From the NCBI GenBank assembly GCA_016271365.2, contig CM057456.1:664915501-664979500 (forward strand): a stretch of 64,000 nt of DNA, written 5' to 3'. Positions 33,336-45,894 of the stretch are shown here, piece after piece (position 1 is the first letter of the stretch; each line of letters begins with the position of its first letter). Position numbers and translations under genes: made by a program. This stretch comes from Neoceratodus forsteri. Lineage: Eukaryota; Chordata; Ceratodontiformes; Ceratodontidae. The notes beneath the pieces were generated by a model that searched no databases, was not told where the DNA came from, and saw only the letters and a list, made by a program, of their open reading frames with translations.

Positions 33336-34445
33336 GTGGATATTGCAGCCATTTTTAGGAATTTTTTCACCAAATTTTCAACATGGGGTTCTTGGGACCC
33401 CCACCTCATGAACCCAGTACACTGTCAATTTTGTTATTCTGTCCCAAAAGGTGATTTCACGGTCACTGCACAGAACCAGCTTTTGGGACCGATTAATGAA
33501 ATGACAGTGTCACAGCTCATGAGGTAGGCCCCCAAAAACCCTATGTTGAAAATTTGGTGAAAAAATTCCCCAGAATGACTGTTTTACAAGAGTGCATTGC
33601 GCAGTTCATACCCAGTCTCATAACTTCGAGAATTTTTTATATTTTCACTCCAGATTTTCAACATTGTTATTTTACCACACCTCCTTATGAACAGTATAGC
33701 TGTCATTTTTCACATCTCACCCGATATGTGTTTTCACACATGTAGCACACAATGGCATGGTTGGTGTGCAAAATCAAGGTGCAGGACATAGTAAGAAAAT
33801 CACAGTGACACTATTCATGAGCAGAGGTCTTAAAATGCCTATGTTGAAAATTTGGTGACAAAAGTCAATAAAATGACTGTGTTACGAGTGTGCATTGTGC
33901 AGTTTCCACGCACCTGCATAACTTCACTTATTCATAATATTTTCACTCCATATTTTCAACATTGGCATTTTTCCACACCTCCTTATGAACAGTACAGCTG
34001 TCATTTTTCACATCCTGACCAAAATATGTTTTTGCCTTCCAGCGCAAAATAACGCAGTCGCTGTGGGAAATCAGTGTTCAGAACAGATTAAGAAAATCAC
34101 AGTGACACTGTTCTTGAGCAGAGGTCCCAAAATGCCTATGTTGAAAATCTGGTATAAAAAATCCCAAAAATAATTACGGATCCGCGATGCACAATTTCTA
34201 CGCACACTCGTGACTTCACCAGTTTTTTTATATTTTTACTCCAGATTTTCAACATTACAATTTCTTTACAACTCATCATGAACAGCACAGCTGTCATTTC
34301 TTACATCCTATTTAAAATGTGTTTTCACACCTGTGGCACCAAATGGCGCAGTCACTGTGCAAAATCACCTTTCCGCTAATGAGCTGATAGTGTAACTGTT
34401 TATGCGGTGGGGTCACAAAAAGCCCATGTTGATAACTTGGAGTAA
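33336..34445. repeat. ~300-bp satellite array, locus 1 (about 3.5 units)
   Basis: Landmark tatgttgaaaatttggtg (or a near variant) starts at about 33542, 33840, 34137 and 34425, so the unit length is about 297, 297 and 288 bases. Each unit also contains the inverted landmark (cca)gattttcaacat about 115 bases later, giving each unit a partly palindromic form. Other shared blocks: ttatgaacagtacagctgtc, atttttcacatc and aaaatcacagtgacact. Diverged from the copy at 61.3-62.5 kb but clearly the same family. Confidence 0.8.
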
Positions 34446-34900
34446 AAATACCAAGAAATGCCCAGGGCATTAGGGTTTTCAACCATAATGCCTTACCCTG
34501 CAGGGACTGACAGGTGTCAGGGGTGTGACTTGGGATTGTCGACAGTAATGCTCATGCCATTCTACCCCCAACCCCACCCTGCAGCCAGTAACAGGCATCG
34601 AGGTGCACCTTGGACTCTTTGGCCCCAGAGTTCACCCCATTCTCCTATACTGCACCCATTTCAGCTTATTTCCTTATGAAATGAGGTGAGTGTAAAGCCC
34701 AAACACCCCAAAGCACACTTTGACACTTGTAAGTGTCTGCAGGGTGGGGTGAGGTGAAATGTCATGACCGTTATGGGCGACGACCCAAAGGCACTCTCCA
34801 ATGCCTGTCCATCTCTGCTGGGTGGGGGTGGAGTTGGCATCGGTTCAATACTTCACTGCCATTCCTATACTGCATCTGTCTAATTTCTGCACTTCCACTG
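34446..34900. repeat. Decayed palindrome module, locus 1
   Basis: Blocks such as aacaggcatcgaggtgcacc and caccccattctcctatactg match the left arm of the 60558-60930 palindrome. An inverted counterpart (about 34735-34830, cagggtggggtgagg to aatgcctgtcc) gives a weak palindrome centred near 34690. A partial extra copy lies at about 34480-34560. Confidence 0.5.
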
Positions 34901-35623
34901 CTAATGCCAGCAAGCAACATTCGGCATAGATAAATGCTTGTTGCAGTTAGTTTCTGTCTTCACCAGTTCCTGGCATGGCTGAATGCCCCCAGCCACTCCA
35001 ACTCTGTTACCCCCTACTTTCCACTGTTAAAGTCATGCTTCTGCAGTGTGGCCCAGGTACTCTCCTGGTGAGGGGCTGGCAAGTGGACTGGATGGCCATC
35101 TGAACTGGCAACTCCCTGTTTTTCCACTATTTTTCCTCCCCTTAGGGGAGCGGGTGTGCAGTGCAACCCAAGACTGCCCTGAGCATGCTCCTGTGCACAG
35201 GGCGTCAGCAGCTGCCACTCCCCCTTGTTCCCTGCATTATGGTCCCAGGCTGCCTTGCCCCGGCCATTGCTCGGGGCCAGACTTACACTGGGCACCATAT
35301 CCTCCCTACCCAGCAGAGAAGAGTTGTCCCCTGGATGGAATTGGTATTATTTTTATTATAATTTATATCTGAGGGCTTACTTACAATTTTAGAATTACCA
35401 ATAAAGATCTTGCAAAAATTATAAGATGTAACAAAATCCAAATTTATTATACAGGGTTATACAGATCAGACATAGATGTCAGTATAAAATTTACAGCTTA
35501 CTGTGACAGTATACTGTAAACACACAAACGCAGAATATCTAATGCATTTTAGACCTGCATTATGAGATGCCACCTCAGCTAGCTACCACATAGTATAAAA
35601 ATTATACTTACAGTAGTAGGGTC
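34901..35623. other. Unassigned DNA
   Basis: No gene recognised. An aataaagatcttgc segment at about 35400 and A/T-rich sequence follow, possibly internal retroelement sequence preceding the candidate LTR. Confidence 0.35.
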
Positions 35624-36240
35624 AAAGGGGGGAATGTCAAGGTACCATTGTACCAAACTGTGTGACCAACTAATAATAAAAGTTAGTCCCTCATATACCT
35701 TCAATTCTGCATTGGGCTGAATTGCTGACTTCACAGACTTAGGACAGTGTGACCTTCCACTAGACTACATGTACGGAATCCTTTCTCATAACAGTTAGGT
35801 CTCTTTCCCACAACAGTTAGAACAAAACAAGATCTTTTCTCAAAACAGTATTGGTACCTGCATTTATCCTACACAAGACACTTTCTCAGCGAAAACTATA
35901 AGTAAGCATTAGGCCCTGAGAAAGGAGGATTCTACTAGGGAATTAATGTATACAGTATAAGAACACACAAGGCTGAAAGCCAAGTGCTCCAATCACCCAA
36001 CCATGCATTAATCACCTAGTAGAAGCCTCTATTCAAGAGACTTACTGCACTTATAACATGATCAAATGGCAAGTGGGTGTTAGTTTACTACAACACCCCT
36101 ATAAATAGAAGTACATATACAAAGAACACTGAGAATTGATGTTAATATATAGTAGGCTTATGCTACAAAATTACAACACAAAGAATTTCAGAGGAACCAC
36201 CCCATCAACATAGTGTTTTCTATTTCAGCAATTTACAACA
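35624..36240 (+). mobile_element. Candidate LTR after a polypurine tract
   Basis: The sequence aaaggggggaa is followed directly by TGTCAAGGTACC at about 35635, the arrangement expected of a polypurine tract and LTR start. A TATA-like box (ctataaatag) lies near 36100. The end (given as 36240) is not determined and no target duplication is seen. Confidence 0.35.
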
Positions 36241-38529
36241 ATTGTCTTGTTTTTAACCACTAATGGAATAATATTGGTACATCACATTTAAACATGCTAA
36301 AATTTTATTACAACACTTAATTGAGCTCGACAAATTCCTGTATCCACTGATTGCTATGCATTGTGGGACATATGGCCTCTGATTTGCCTAAGTTTTTTTT
36401 ATTGCAGTGGTGTTTATAACTTTGCCGTGCACTGACTGGAATACACATGTTGATGTACACGATTTTAACAACTTTCCTATATAAGCAACACATTGGAACT
36501 ATTCAACGTGGATCAGTAACCAGTGGTTTGTGGTGGCAGCTCAAAGATGGAAGGAGAGCACAGCATCCTCGCTGAAATGAATTCGCTAACATTGGAGAGG
36601 GAGGTAGGTTAGTTCTGTCAAATGCTGTTTGTGGTCTTTGCTCCATGGTAGTTAATGACCTAACTGCCGTAGCACTCTGGGGTTGTTTTGCCAGGTTTCT
36701 GAGGGGCACTTTTTGAGAGTGACTTGCATTGTTCATGCTGTCAGGGTTAGCGTTGTGTTCTGCAACACAGCATGGTGTTTGGGTTTTTCCCTGCTCCATT
36801 GCTGGAACAGGCACACTTACTTTTGTATTTCTGAACTGTATGTGCACACTGAGATATGCACAGATAAAGTAACGGTCTCGCTAAGTGACTGACATGCAAT
36901 TAAACAGTGTTTGTTGGCAGTTTCTATGTGCCTCAAAATTCTGCTTATATACCGTTTGCTGGCTAAAATATTGTGTACTTGCATGGTATTACACAAGCAG
37001 GCGGTATTATGCTCTCTGGAGCCTTTGAGGTATTTTGGCAGTACTACCTCAGCGAGCATTACTAGTGAATTAATCCCTGCTAGCTTGGGGTCAGCTGTGC
37101 TGTTTAGCCCAATAGTACTGCTTGATTTTCTGAAGTATTAGTTACCATGTTACAATACAGCCATAACAATGGATACATAAACATGTACCTCATTTCCCAA
37201 AACAACCTTCACCACAGCTTTCTCAAAGTCTCTCAAAAACTGAGGGAATTTTCCTCTCATTTAGCTGTGTTAATCCATATGTGATGAAAAGTTATAATGT
37301 GCCTAGTAATATGTGCATTTAATCCTCTAAAGCCTTAATAAGTATTAATAAATTCTGTGCCTAATCTTAAACAAAAATGTGTTGGCTTAATGAACTAGCA
37401 TATTGTATGTATGTGTCTTTCTAAGACCTATTACTAAATAAAAATGTGCTAATAATTATGCAACCCTAGGTGGCGCTATCCTATGGGCTACTACACCTGC
37501 CTGTGGGGATATACACAGGTTGAGGGGCCTGAGTTATGTGAACAGGTGCCACCACCCAGAGGAATTGTATTGGGGTAGCTTAACTGCTTTGGTATAACCT
37601 TCCGGGACACTATAACCACCCACCAACCCTGCTAGTGGCCTAAACAGTAACACCATCTAACATTTACATGCACTGGATATCAGTTAGAGTACACATGCAC
37701 CCCCCCTTGCACTTACCAGCAGGGTTGATATGTTGCGATCTCCCTGGAGACCCTCTGTAAAAGAAGATCAGCAATGCACTATGCAACACATGTCATTTAG
37801 ACCCAACTAATAATATGCACACTGACATACTGACAGAACGCCGCAGTACAAATAGGCGCGGTTAAATCGGAGCAGTCTCTATGTTGAAAAGACATGCCAT
37901 TGCTAGATTTTTGGTAACAGAAATTTTGGCACATATATTCTGAATTGCCCCGCGACGACAAACAACAATTACATAGCGGCCCTCTTTTGCATAGCTTCCG
38001 ATTGTCTGTGCCACTCTTTACACTCTTTACTTGCCCAGCACTGTCTTGCCCCAGCTCACCCTGCCATAGTCCAGTGGGCTAACAATCTTGCTTATGGTAT
38101 GGAAATTAAGAGGGCCCAGCACTTCGATTACATATCCTCAGCAGGACTTCTTCTATAGATTTAATGTTAGCATGCCATATCAGAAACACACACAGTAGGA
38201 TAGGTAGCTAGGGGAGTATGTACAGCACATAAAGGCATGCAAGCAATACCTACAATAGTGATGCTGAAAAGTGGAGTAGGGAGGGCAACAACATGAGGTG
38301 GAGAGGGACTGGGGAACTAAGATGTTGTTCTATGAAACAGACCATAGTCAGAGAAACAGGTAGAAATTCTGGGCAGATTTTTTTTCCCTTGCTGTTACTG
38401 TCTACGTTTTTATGAACTTCTAGTTACTGACTGGATTGATCAGTGTTTTAGAATAGTGCCAGGCTACACCTTTACTGCAACTCCTTTCAGTAGAGCTCAG
38501 TTTAATTAGTTATTATTATCTGTATGACA
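36241..38529. other. Unassigned DNA
   Basis: No gene recognised. The segment at about 37460-37650, read on the minus strand, begins TGTTACTGTTTAGG and could be a decayed LTR, but no supporting signals were found. Confidence 0.3.
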
Positions 38530-38575
38530 TGGAAAGTGCCCTGAGCCTGAGGAAGCGGGCACTGAATAAATAATA
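38530..38575 (+). mobile_element. L2/SINE-like 3' tail
   Basis: The sequence ggaaagtgccctgagcctga, then ggaagcgggcactgaataaa, forms an AGTGCC/GGCACT hairpin followed by an A/T-rich tail. This resembles the conserved 3' end that L2-type LINEs share with tRNA-derived SINEs. No SINE body recognised upstream. Confidence 0.4.
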
Positions 38576-40544
38576 TTTTTAAATGAAACAGTGCATGCTG
38601 GGCTCATCGTCTGAAGTTTGCTTTCAGTACAGTGGCACTGGCTAAATAAATAGAATTCTTGTTTTTTGGTTGCTGTTGTTGCTGTTGGGTCAGCAGAAGA
38701 AGAAGGGCGATGTAAGTAGGCGACTATTTGTCCATTTTTATGCATTTCTAAATTTGCCTTTTATAGGCCGTGACCGCATAAAATTTCAGCAATTAGTCTG
38801 GCGTCATTTAGTCCACGTGACCAGTAGTCCACTCCATATTGTCCACGGTGATTTGTCTGGTGGCAATATGGCCACTCACGTGCACACTAGCCAGGCTAAC
38901 CATGAAACAAGAGATCAGGTATATTCAGGGGAAGTGTACAAGGGAAGGGCGTGAATTTAGAAGAATGATTGGTACTCTGATAAAATTCAGGCTGAATTAC
39001 CAGGTACTGTAAGTCCTCTTTTTTGAACAGTCCCACGACCCTGTGTACCCGGTGTGTTAAACAGCCCAGCCTGAAGTGTTGCCTGGGGTGCTGGCATTGC
39101 AGCTATTTTTGGGGACCTTTAAAGAAAAAACAGTTACCATGTGCACAACCCAATTATTTGTAATCCTGAGTCAGATGGCTCAGTCCCTTAGCATTAATCC
39201 AAAACAAAATAATCAAATGACACAGTGTGATTTGTAGCTGTAGTTGCAGGGAGCTACCCTGGTTTGTACTCACAAAACCCGAACCTTGATGTTGGATAGG
39301 CTAGATGAAGACCTCATGTTGGTGATGAGATGGGCCAGGTGAAGCAGGGCCTACACGACCCATCTCTTGGTGGTCACTACCTGTTTGATGGTATTGAGCA
39401 GGGGGCCAAATCCCCAAGCCGGTCTTTCACCGAGATGATTTCTGGAATGGTGGCCGGGGATTGGGCAGGGATGGCAAGGCTCAAGCAGGATGAATAGTCC
39501 TGTGAAAAGTTTGTGATCTTTGGCTGGAAAGCCTCCAGCAGGCATAACACAGTACACTGTGGGGAACCAAACCATGACCCACAAAATACATTCAGCACAC
39601 TTAAATCAGTTATCTCTCTAAGCCACAGTTCGGATCTAGTCTGTTTGCTTATTACAGCTTCACTGCGCAAATCTTTCAGCCCGAGGCTATCTTCTCTCGT
39701 TCAGGCAGGCCGATTGCTTCTGGAGCAAGTCTTCAGTCCTACTTGCAAATAATAACCATTACCACACACTTTCTTCCTCTACTGCAGGTCTAAGCCGGCA
39801 ATTGAAAACGTCTGACTTCTGCGATAGGCAGTTTCCTTAGGCTGGAGAACATGACAGACAGGCCAGCAGAGCCTTCCCACCAATTCTTCTATACTCCTCC
39901 TAGGAGCAGCTGCTCGACCGCTTGAGCTGTTCACTCTCCAACTTCCACTCTACGACTGACACACTGCTTCAGGCGGTTCTGGGTATTCCCCTTAGATCCA
40001 AAAGGTTCAGTTGGCTGGAAGAGCTGTCTTTCACAGTAGGAGCTCCCCCTACAAGTCCATTTAGGTGCCAAACCTTAAAACTACAAAAACTACAGAATTT
40101 CTATCCCATACAACCCCTGGGTCCCCAGTGATTTACTTGGTCCAACACTGGCATTCCAGGACTAAAACAGTGGCCCCTTTTCAATGGCTCAAGGTGCAAT
40201 TGAAACAGGTTAGACAAACATTCTCTATCATCACTATTACAACAATTAAACAGTAAATAACCACATTTCACAAAAAGGCTCCCTCTGCACTAATGGCGAC
40301 TGCAGAATGGAGCAATATAACAGGCTGTCTGCCTGGTCGTAAGTCTGAATTACTTGGACCCAGCCCAGACTTATTTTCAGACCCAAAATAATAACTGTCT
40401 TAAAGACACAAGCACAAAGGCTTACCAAGGTGCTCTCATGCAGACAAACAGAACTACTGCCGACAGGATACCAGCCGGGCAGTGGGCATTAGGGAGCCCA
40501 GGAACACATTATAGTAAACCCCAATTTGTAGAGGGGTTACAAGT
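38576..40544. other. Unassigned DNA
   Basis: No gene recognised. Open frames on the minus strand at about 39350-39670 show no known motif. Confidence 0.3.
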
Positions 40545-40815
40545 ATGCATTTACATAGAAATTGTTGGCAGATAAGGGCCACTAGACCCATCCAGTCTGC
40601 CTGTAAATCCTGTACTTGATTACAGCTTTTCACCCACTCACCACTTAACCCTCTATGGTTCCCCGATGCTTGTCCCATGCATGTTTAAATCAAACCACAG
40701 TGCTCGCTTCCATCACCTCCAGTGGCAGACCATGCCATGCTTTTACCACCCTCTACATGAAGAAAAACATCCCCACATTCCCTCTTAACCTGCCACATTT
40801 CAATTTCATGTCATG
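40545..40815 (-). mobile_element. CR1 3' end, antisense copy a
   Basis: Begins (in plus coordinates) with the CR1 3' terminus (gaaattgttggcagataagg) and contains the antisense of the RT C-terminal end and 3' UTR. It directly adjoins copy b, which starts with the same terminus. Confidence 0.7.
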
Positions 40816-40822
40816 CCCCCAG

Positions 40823-41460
40823 AAACATAGAAAGATAGAATTTGACGGCAGATAAGGACCGCTTGGCCCACCTAGTCTGCCCATTTTCCTACTTAACAGA
40901 TAAACTGCAGATCCTAGTTAACCAACAGCTTACTTCCTCCTAGTTCTTGTACTCATGCTGTATTGGAAGACCCCCACACCCTGTTTATGCCCCTGAGGTA
41001 CTTCAGTGTTTCTTTCATGTCCCCTCTCTCCCTCCTCACCTGCAGTGAATACATATTGAGGTCCCTTAATCTATTCTCATAAGTCTTGTGATGCAAGCCC
41101 TTTACCATCTTAGTCACCCTTCTCTGGACTGTCTCCAGCCTGTTAATGTCCTTTAGAAGGTGCAGCCTCCAGAACTGCACACGGTACTCCATGTAAGGCC
41201 TAACTAGGGTTTTGAATAGCAGCATCATTGACTCATGCCTTCTGCTGGTGATACCCCCTTGCTATCCACCCCAGCATGCCACTGGCCCTTCCTGCTGCCT
41301 TTGCACTCTGCTGTGACTTTTTCAGGTCATCTGAAATAGTAATCCCCAGGTCTCTTTCCTCTTTGGTGACTGTCAGCAACCCCCCCCCCCCCCCCCACAC
41401 CAATCCTGTAGCTCTCTCCAGAGTTACTGTGTCCCAGGAACTTTCATACAAGCATCTATA
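40823..41460 (-). pseudogene. CR1 reverse transcriptase C-terminal fragment, antisense copy b
   Basis: Starts with the terminus atagaatttgacggcagata in plus coordinates. Reading leftward from 41460: KEERDLGITISDDLKKSQQS, a shift, then FKTLVRPYMEYRVQFWRLHL, INRLETVQRRVTKMVKGLHH and RRERGDMKETLKYLRGINRV, the conserved C-terminal region of CR1 ORF2. A run of 17 C at 41380-41396 interrupts the frame. 5'-truncated, as is usual for LINE copies. Confidence 0.8.
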
Positions 41461-41639
41461 CAGTATATTTGAAGTTCTACCTGTCTCAGTGCTTATAAAG
41501 ATACACTGAGCTCATAGAATCAAACGAATAATGTACCTGTCACAATACTGTACATCTGGCATGGGTGTACTGTGATCATGGAATTTAATGATACACTGAG
41601 CTGTCAGAACATTCGTTCTGCTCATAAATCTTACTAATG

Positions 41640-43420
41640 ATATGTGCACACTGACATGGATTCCAACACCCTGGATGCTAAATCCTTTCCCTGCCCAGCC
41701 AACACACAGAAACCATGGTCCACTACCAAACCAGGGTCAACAGTGTGGTTGCAGGTGTGCCGTAAATCTTTCATGCCACTTTCTTGGTAAACACAGAGAT
41801 TGCTGACACCTTCAATCTTCACTTTACAAACCTCAGCCTTCCTTTTCTCAGCCCAGCACAGCCTCCCTTTCATGTCACCTCCACTTCCAGCTTACCCATC
41901 ACATTGACTTTCTCTGCTCTAACAGCATTTAGTGTATCTGCTTCACTGACATCAACCCTGTTGATATGAGTTTAAATGAGCTGTTTAATTTACTGAATGA
42001 AGCTGACATTTCTAAAAGTCCCTGATTCAATGGCACACCTAAACTCCTAACATTCACAGCAGTGCAACTGGCTTATCATGTCATTACCTTATTCAATCTC
42101 ACCTTGTGCACAGGGCAAAGCCAAGTATCCTGGAAAGCAATCATGTTCACCCTTCTCCTCAAGTCAGGACTGCATTGTGACCCAAACAATCCCTGCCAAT
42201 TTCTGTTCTTTCATACTTCAGCGAACTCCTAGAAAAACTAATACATACACAGCTTCTTGATCCCATCCTCAAATACAATTGTCTTTCGGAGGTTGAATCT
42301 GGTCTCCAGACAAACTACTCTACTATTACCGCCCACACTGTCACAACTACCTATCTGATTTAGTCATCCACAAGGGCTACCACATGGGAGGCATCTTTAG
42401 GAACCCTGTAAGACATTTTACACCATGGACCACATTCTCCTATGGTTTAACCTATGCCAGCTTATGCTCTTACAAAATGCTCTGGCCTTCTTTCAAGTCT
42501 AGCTGAAGGATGGACACAGTTAAGTAAAATATATGGTGAAATATCTCCATCAAAAACTCTGAACCTAGGCATATCCCAAGGACACTGTGCATCATAGGAC
42601 CTTTGCTGCTCAGTATATTTGTAAATGATCTACCCTCCATCTGCAACAGCCTTCTCATCAGAACCTACATTTTTGCAGAGGATACCATGATCCATGCCAA
42701 ATGCAACTTCCCAGCTGATCTCACCAATATACTACAGCCTACCTTCGATAACATACAAAAGTGGATGGATGCCAATTAACTAATTTTCAACAACATTAAT
42801 ACCTAAATATTGGCACTCAGTAGCAAAGCTACAGGGCCCTACTTCCTTCAGATCCTGTCATGTTCTGGCCCCCTTTGAAACAGTCCTACCCATCAGGTAT
42901 ATTGGGCTTTGCTAGGACCCTCAGCTAAACTTCACTGAGGTCATTACTAGGACTATAAGGATCTCATACCAGAAGTTCAAAAAACTGTAAAGATCGCCAA
43001 AAGCTCAAGGCTCTACACTGGATACAAAACAGCCTCAACCCATACACCATGACTTAATTCTATGAAGATTCCTCCTGGCTACTCTGGGATATGGCAATGA
43101 GGTTTACAGATCTGCACCTACCACCTCTCTGCACAAAGTAGTAGTGGCATACAACAGTATGACCAGGTTTGTCCTGGTATATGATAAAAATAACCAACCA
43201 CAGCCTCATGTTCGGTGATCTTGGACTTTTACTTCCAGACAAGAAAAGATAACTTAAATGGGCTACTTTGACATGTAAGTGTGTGCTCAGACAACACCCT
43301 GCCTAACCATACAGGCAACTAACCAAGCCCACCAAGTCATACACTCTCGTTCTCAGTCTAAGGATCTCCTTAACATACCCCGTGCTCACATGTCAATTCA
43401 CAGGAAAGCATTTTCCTTTG
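41640..43420 (+). pseudogene. Decayed LINE reverse transcriptase (L2/Rex-like)
   Basis: Scattered RT motifs lie in the plus strand, in shifting frames. They include a finger-region block near 42220-42260 (FSELLEKLIHTQLLDPILKY); then a palm block at 42590-42660, where an ISQGH remnant (SQGS-type) leads into GPLLLSIFVNDLPSICNSLL; and YIFAEDTMIHAKC (about 42668), the position of the catalytic YADD, here FAED. A tail region (42690-42780) reads LQPTFDNIQKWMDAN. Overall similar in order to the RT at the window end but much older. No start or boundary can be set with confidence. Confidence 0.6.
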
Positions 43421-44380
43421 CATGCTATCTTCATTTATAGCCATCAAGTTATTTGGATATTTCCAGATATTTCATAATATTTCAAAAGAAAATCTCCCTA
43501 TTAGTCCCATAGTGGCAATGGAGTCAGGCATGACATTTTCTAGTGACATCACAGAAATTTCAGGAAGTATTCTGTTGCCTTAGTTGCTTCAGCTATACTT
43601 AGAACTCCTCCCTAGTGATGTGGAGACCAGATCTACTTCTGAAAGCTTCATGCAAGCCTTGTACACCATTCATCTTGCTTCCCGACACTGCCAGAACCAA
43701 CATGGCTGTGCAGCTCCCAGTTAGAGAACACCCCTCTAAATCCCTTCCTCTATATTACCTTGTGTTTATCATCTGCACTTTATTGCATAATTATGTTTGT
43801 GTAAATATGTATATGCCTTACACACTTTATCAGTCTTGACGTGTTAGGCAATATGTTGAAATGTGGATTTCCTAGTGTGATGAATTACAATAAATAAAGA
43901 AAGAATTGCATGTCCCTTTGCTGATATAAAAATTCAGACTCTATGTGTTGCTTGGTGGGTTGGGGTGAGTTTACGCACAATGATGCTGATTGAATGATGT
44001 GTGTGTAGGGTTGGAACTACTTGACTGACTTGCTGCTGCAATGAGATTGCCTGGGTCAGTGCTGGGGGTACAGAAAGAGCAATATGGGATAGAATGGAAC
44101 GGATTAGAGAGCTTTGCCATCCTCTATTTGGAGAACAGGAGGGAGGGAGGGAGGAGGAGGGAGGGATATGACAGAGATATATGAATATCTGCAGGGTTAC
44201 AACTAAGAGGACTAATCAAAGCTTTTCTGTTTGAATTAAAGTTCATCCACCAGAGACCACAATGTAAATCTTAAGTGTGTGTGTTTGGGGGTGATAAGAT
44301 GCTAGAAAACACTTTTTTTACGGAGAGAGAAGTAGATGAGTGGAATAGCATACCAGCACAGTAAACACAAAAACCATTAC
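43421..44380. other. Unassigned DNA
   Basis: Contains a purine-rich ggagggagg tract at about 44138-44165. Nothing else recognised. Confidence 0.35.
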
Positions 44381-44705
44381 TGTGTTTGAAAAAAAAATGG
44401 TTGGGATAGCCTTTGAGAAAGTACTGCCCATAGTACGAAACGTGTCAGGTGACATTGGGAGGCGGACCCCTCCACCTCTTGCTGATGTTACCACAAGCTG
44501 TGTTCCATCCTGTTGCTTTGGCCTGTTTGTTTTTATCAGAAACTGTGGACTTTGATTCACTTGAGACTCAGAGAACTTTATTCTTTGCCAAAGGACATTG
44601 AAATATGTGAGTAACTGGTGATTCTGGAGTGTTGTTTTGTGAATTTTGACACTTTATATTAAAGCAAAGCACTTTTATGGAGGAAGCTAGTGTCCACATT
44701 GGTTT
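44381..44705 (+). mobile_element. Penelope-like retroelement terminal fragment (candidate)
   Basis: A segment from a ribozyme-like motif (44411-44446) to agctagtgtccacattgg (about 44685-44702) has the look of the terminal repeat of vertebrate Penelope-like elements, which carry small hammerhead motifs with the signature GAAAC...GTC. Assignment rests on this motif and general resemblance only; no RT or GIY-YIG endonuclease is in view. Confidence 0.35.
44411..44446 (+). ncRNA. Degenerate hammerhead-ribozyme-like motif
   Basis: The sequence ctttgagaaa is followed by stem II (GTACT 44421-44425, loop GCCCAT, AGTAC 44432-44436), then GAAAC and GTGTC. Order and stem II fit a type I hammerhead. The CUGANGA core is altered (TTGAGAA), so activity is unlikely. 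Confidence 0.35.
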
Positions 44706-45261
44706 CTGAACAGAGCCAACACAACTGTGTGCCTTTAAGCATGTGCTGGTTACCCCAATCTCTGCAACTAGCTGTATTTCTTAACCTTGCACCACTGTTC
44801 CCTGGATGCGGTCAGCTCCCTGACACTACAAGTTGGGATAGCTATAAAGGAATTACTAATCAGGGCAGGGTGAAGAGAAGCAGTGTGGTGGGGGGGAGAG
44901 TTAAAGGATGTAGCCTTCGTAGGTCATCTTCAGTTAAGGTTCCAGGGCAGGCTGGATGGCTTCCAAGTCAGTTTCTACCCATACCTATCCATTTTTCTGT
45001 GTAAAGGGGGCAGACTATGTCTGCCTGCTCAACATGTCTTTTCACTGTGGTTGGAAGTGAGGGACCACACTAAGAGTGGAATAAACGTGCAGGTATCTTG
45101 GGATATTTCTTATCATTTGAGGCATGCAAAGAGTCTAAACATAAGGGGGGCACATAATGGATAGAGTCTTCAGTGTTCAAGGGATCTAGAGTAGGTTCTC
45201 CCAGGACTTCTTATGGCTGCATGGGAGGAGCTTCACAGACGTTATGCCATTATCTGGAAAA
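44706..45261. other. Unassigned DNA
   Basis: No feature recognised. Confidence 0.35.
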
Positions 45262-45316
45262 GAGCACTGTGGAACCACATGACCGGACTGCTGTCCGGTG
45301 TGCTTCCACAGTGCTC
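45262..45316. repeat. 55-base hairpin with long perfect stem
   Basis: An outer perfect stem GAGCACTGTGGAA / TTCCACAGTGCTC (13 bp) and an inner stem ACCGGAC / GTCCGGT (7 bp) around a 4-base loop. It resembles a small MITE or precursor-type hairpin. No expression evidence can be drawn from sequence. Confidence 0.75.
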
Positions 45317-45894
45317 TGGCACAGTTTCCAATGCTTCTGTTTATGGGGCCCTTTCCCTCTGCAGATTGCATAAACACACACCCTTCACAGGGCTCTTCTT
45401 TTTCTTCTGCAACTGTGGATGTTATGGTCGCCATATCCAAGAAGGCAGCCAACTCAAACTACACATGTGTGAATATCGCACATGCATAGTTCTGTTGGCA
45501 CTGACATCTTGATTATAGGAGACTGCAGTGCGGTGACAGACTGAGACACTCACAGTGAGGACAACAGTGCCTAGGCAGGTGATTCTGGGCAAACAGCCCA
45601 CTGCAGGTATGGATGAGACTGGGACTGACTGTGATGGGGGTGCAGAGTCGGGACATGGTCCAGTGCTCATAAAAGCACTAAGCAGCCTTATCAGCTCTGA
45701 CCAGAGTTTGTTTTTTAATGCATTGTAAATTATGTATGTTCACACATTTTAAAGCTCCAGTAATGTTGCCAGCCCCTCCTTTCAAAAAAGCTTATTTCTG
45801 TTCACTTTGAATAAGTCTCTTTGCCTTAAACCTCTTTTGATTTTCAACTATATTTTTTAATGAGAAGCCATTTATCCAGCTCACTCCCCAAAAA
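45317..45894. other. Unassigned DNA
   Basis: No feature recognised. Confidence 0.35.

Noticed and set aside
37460..37650. A minus-strand LTR starting TGTTACTG
   Set aside because: No matching end, TATA box or polyadenylation signal in the right place; left as unassigned.
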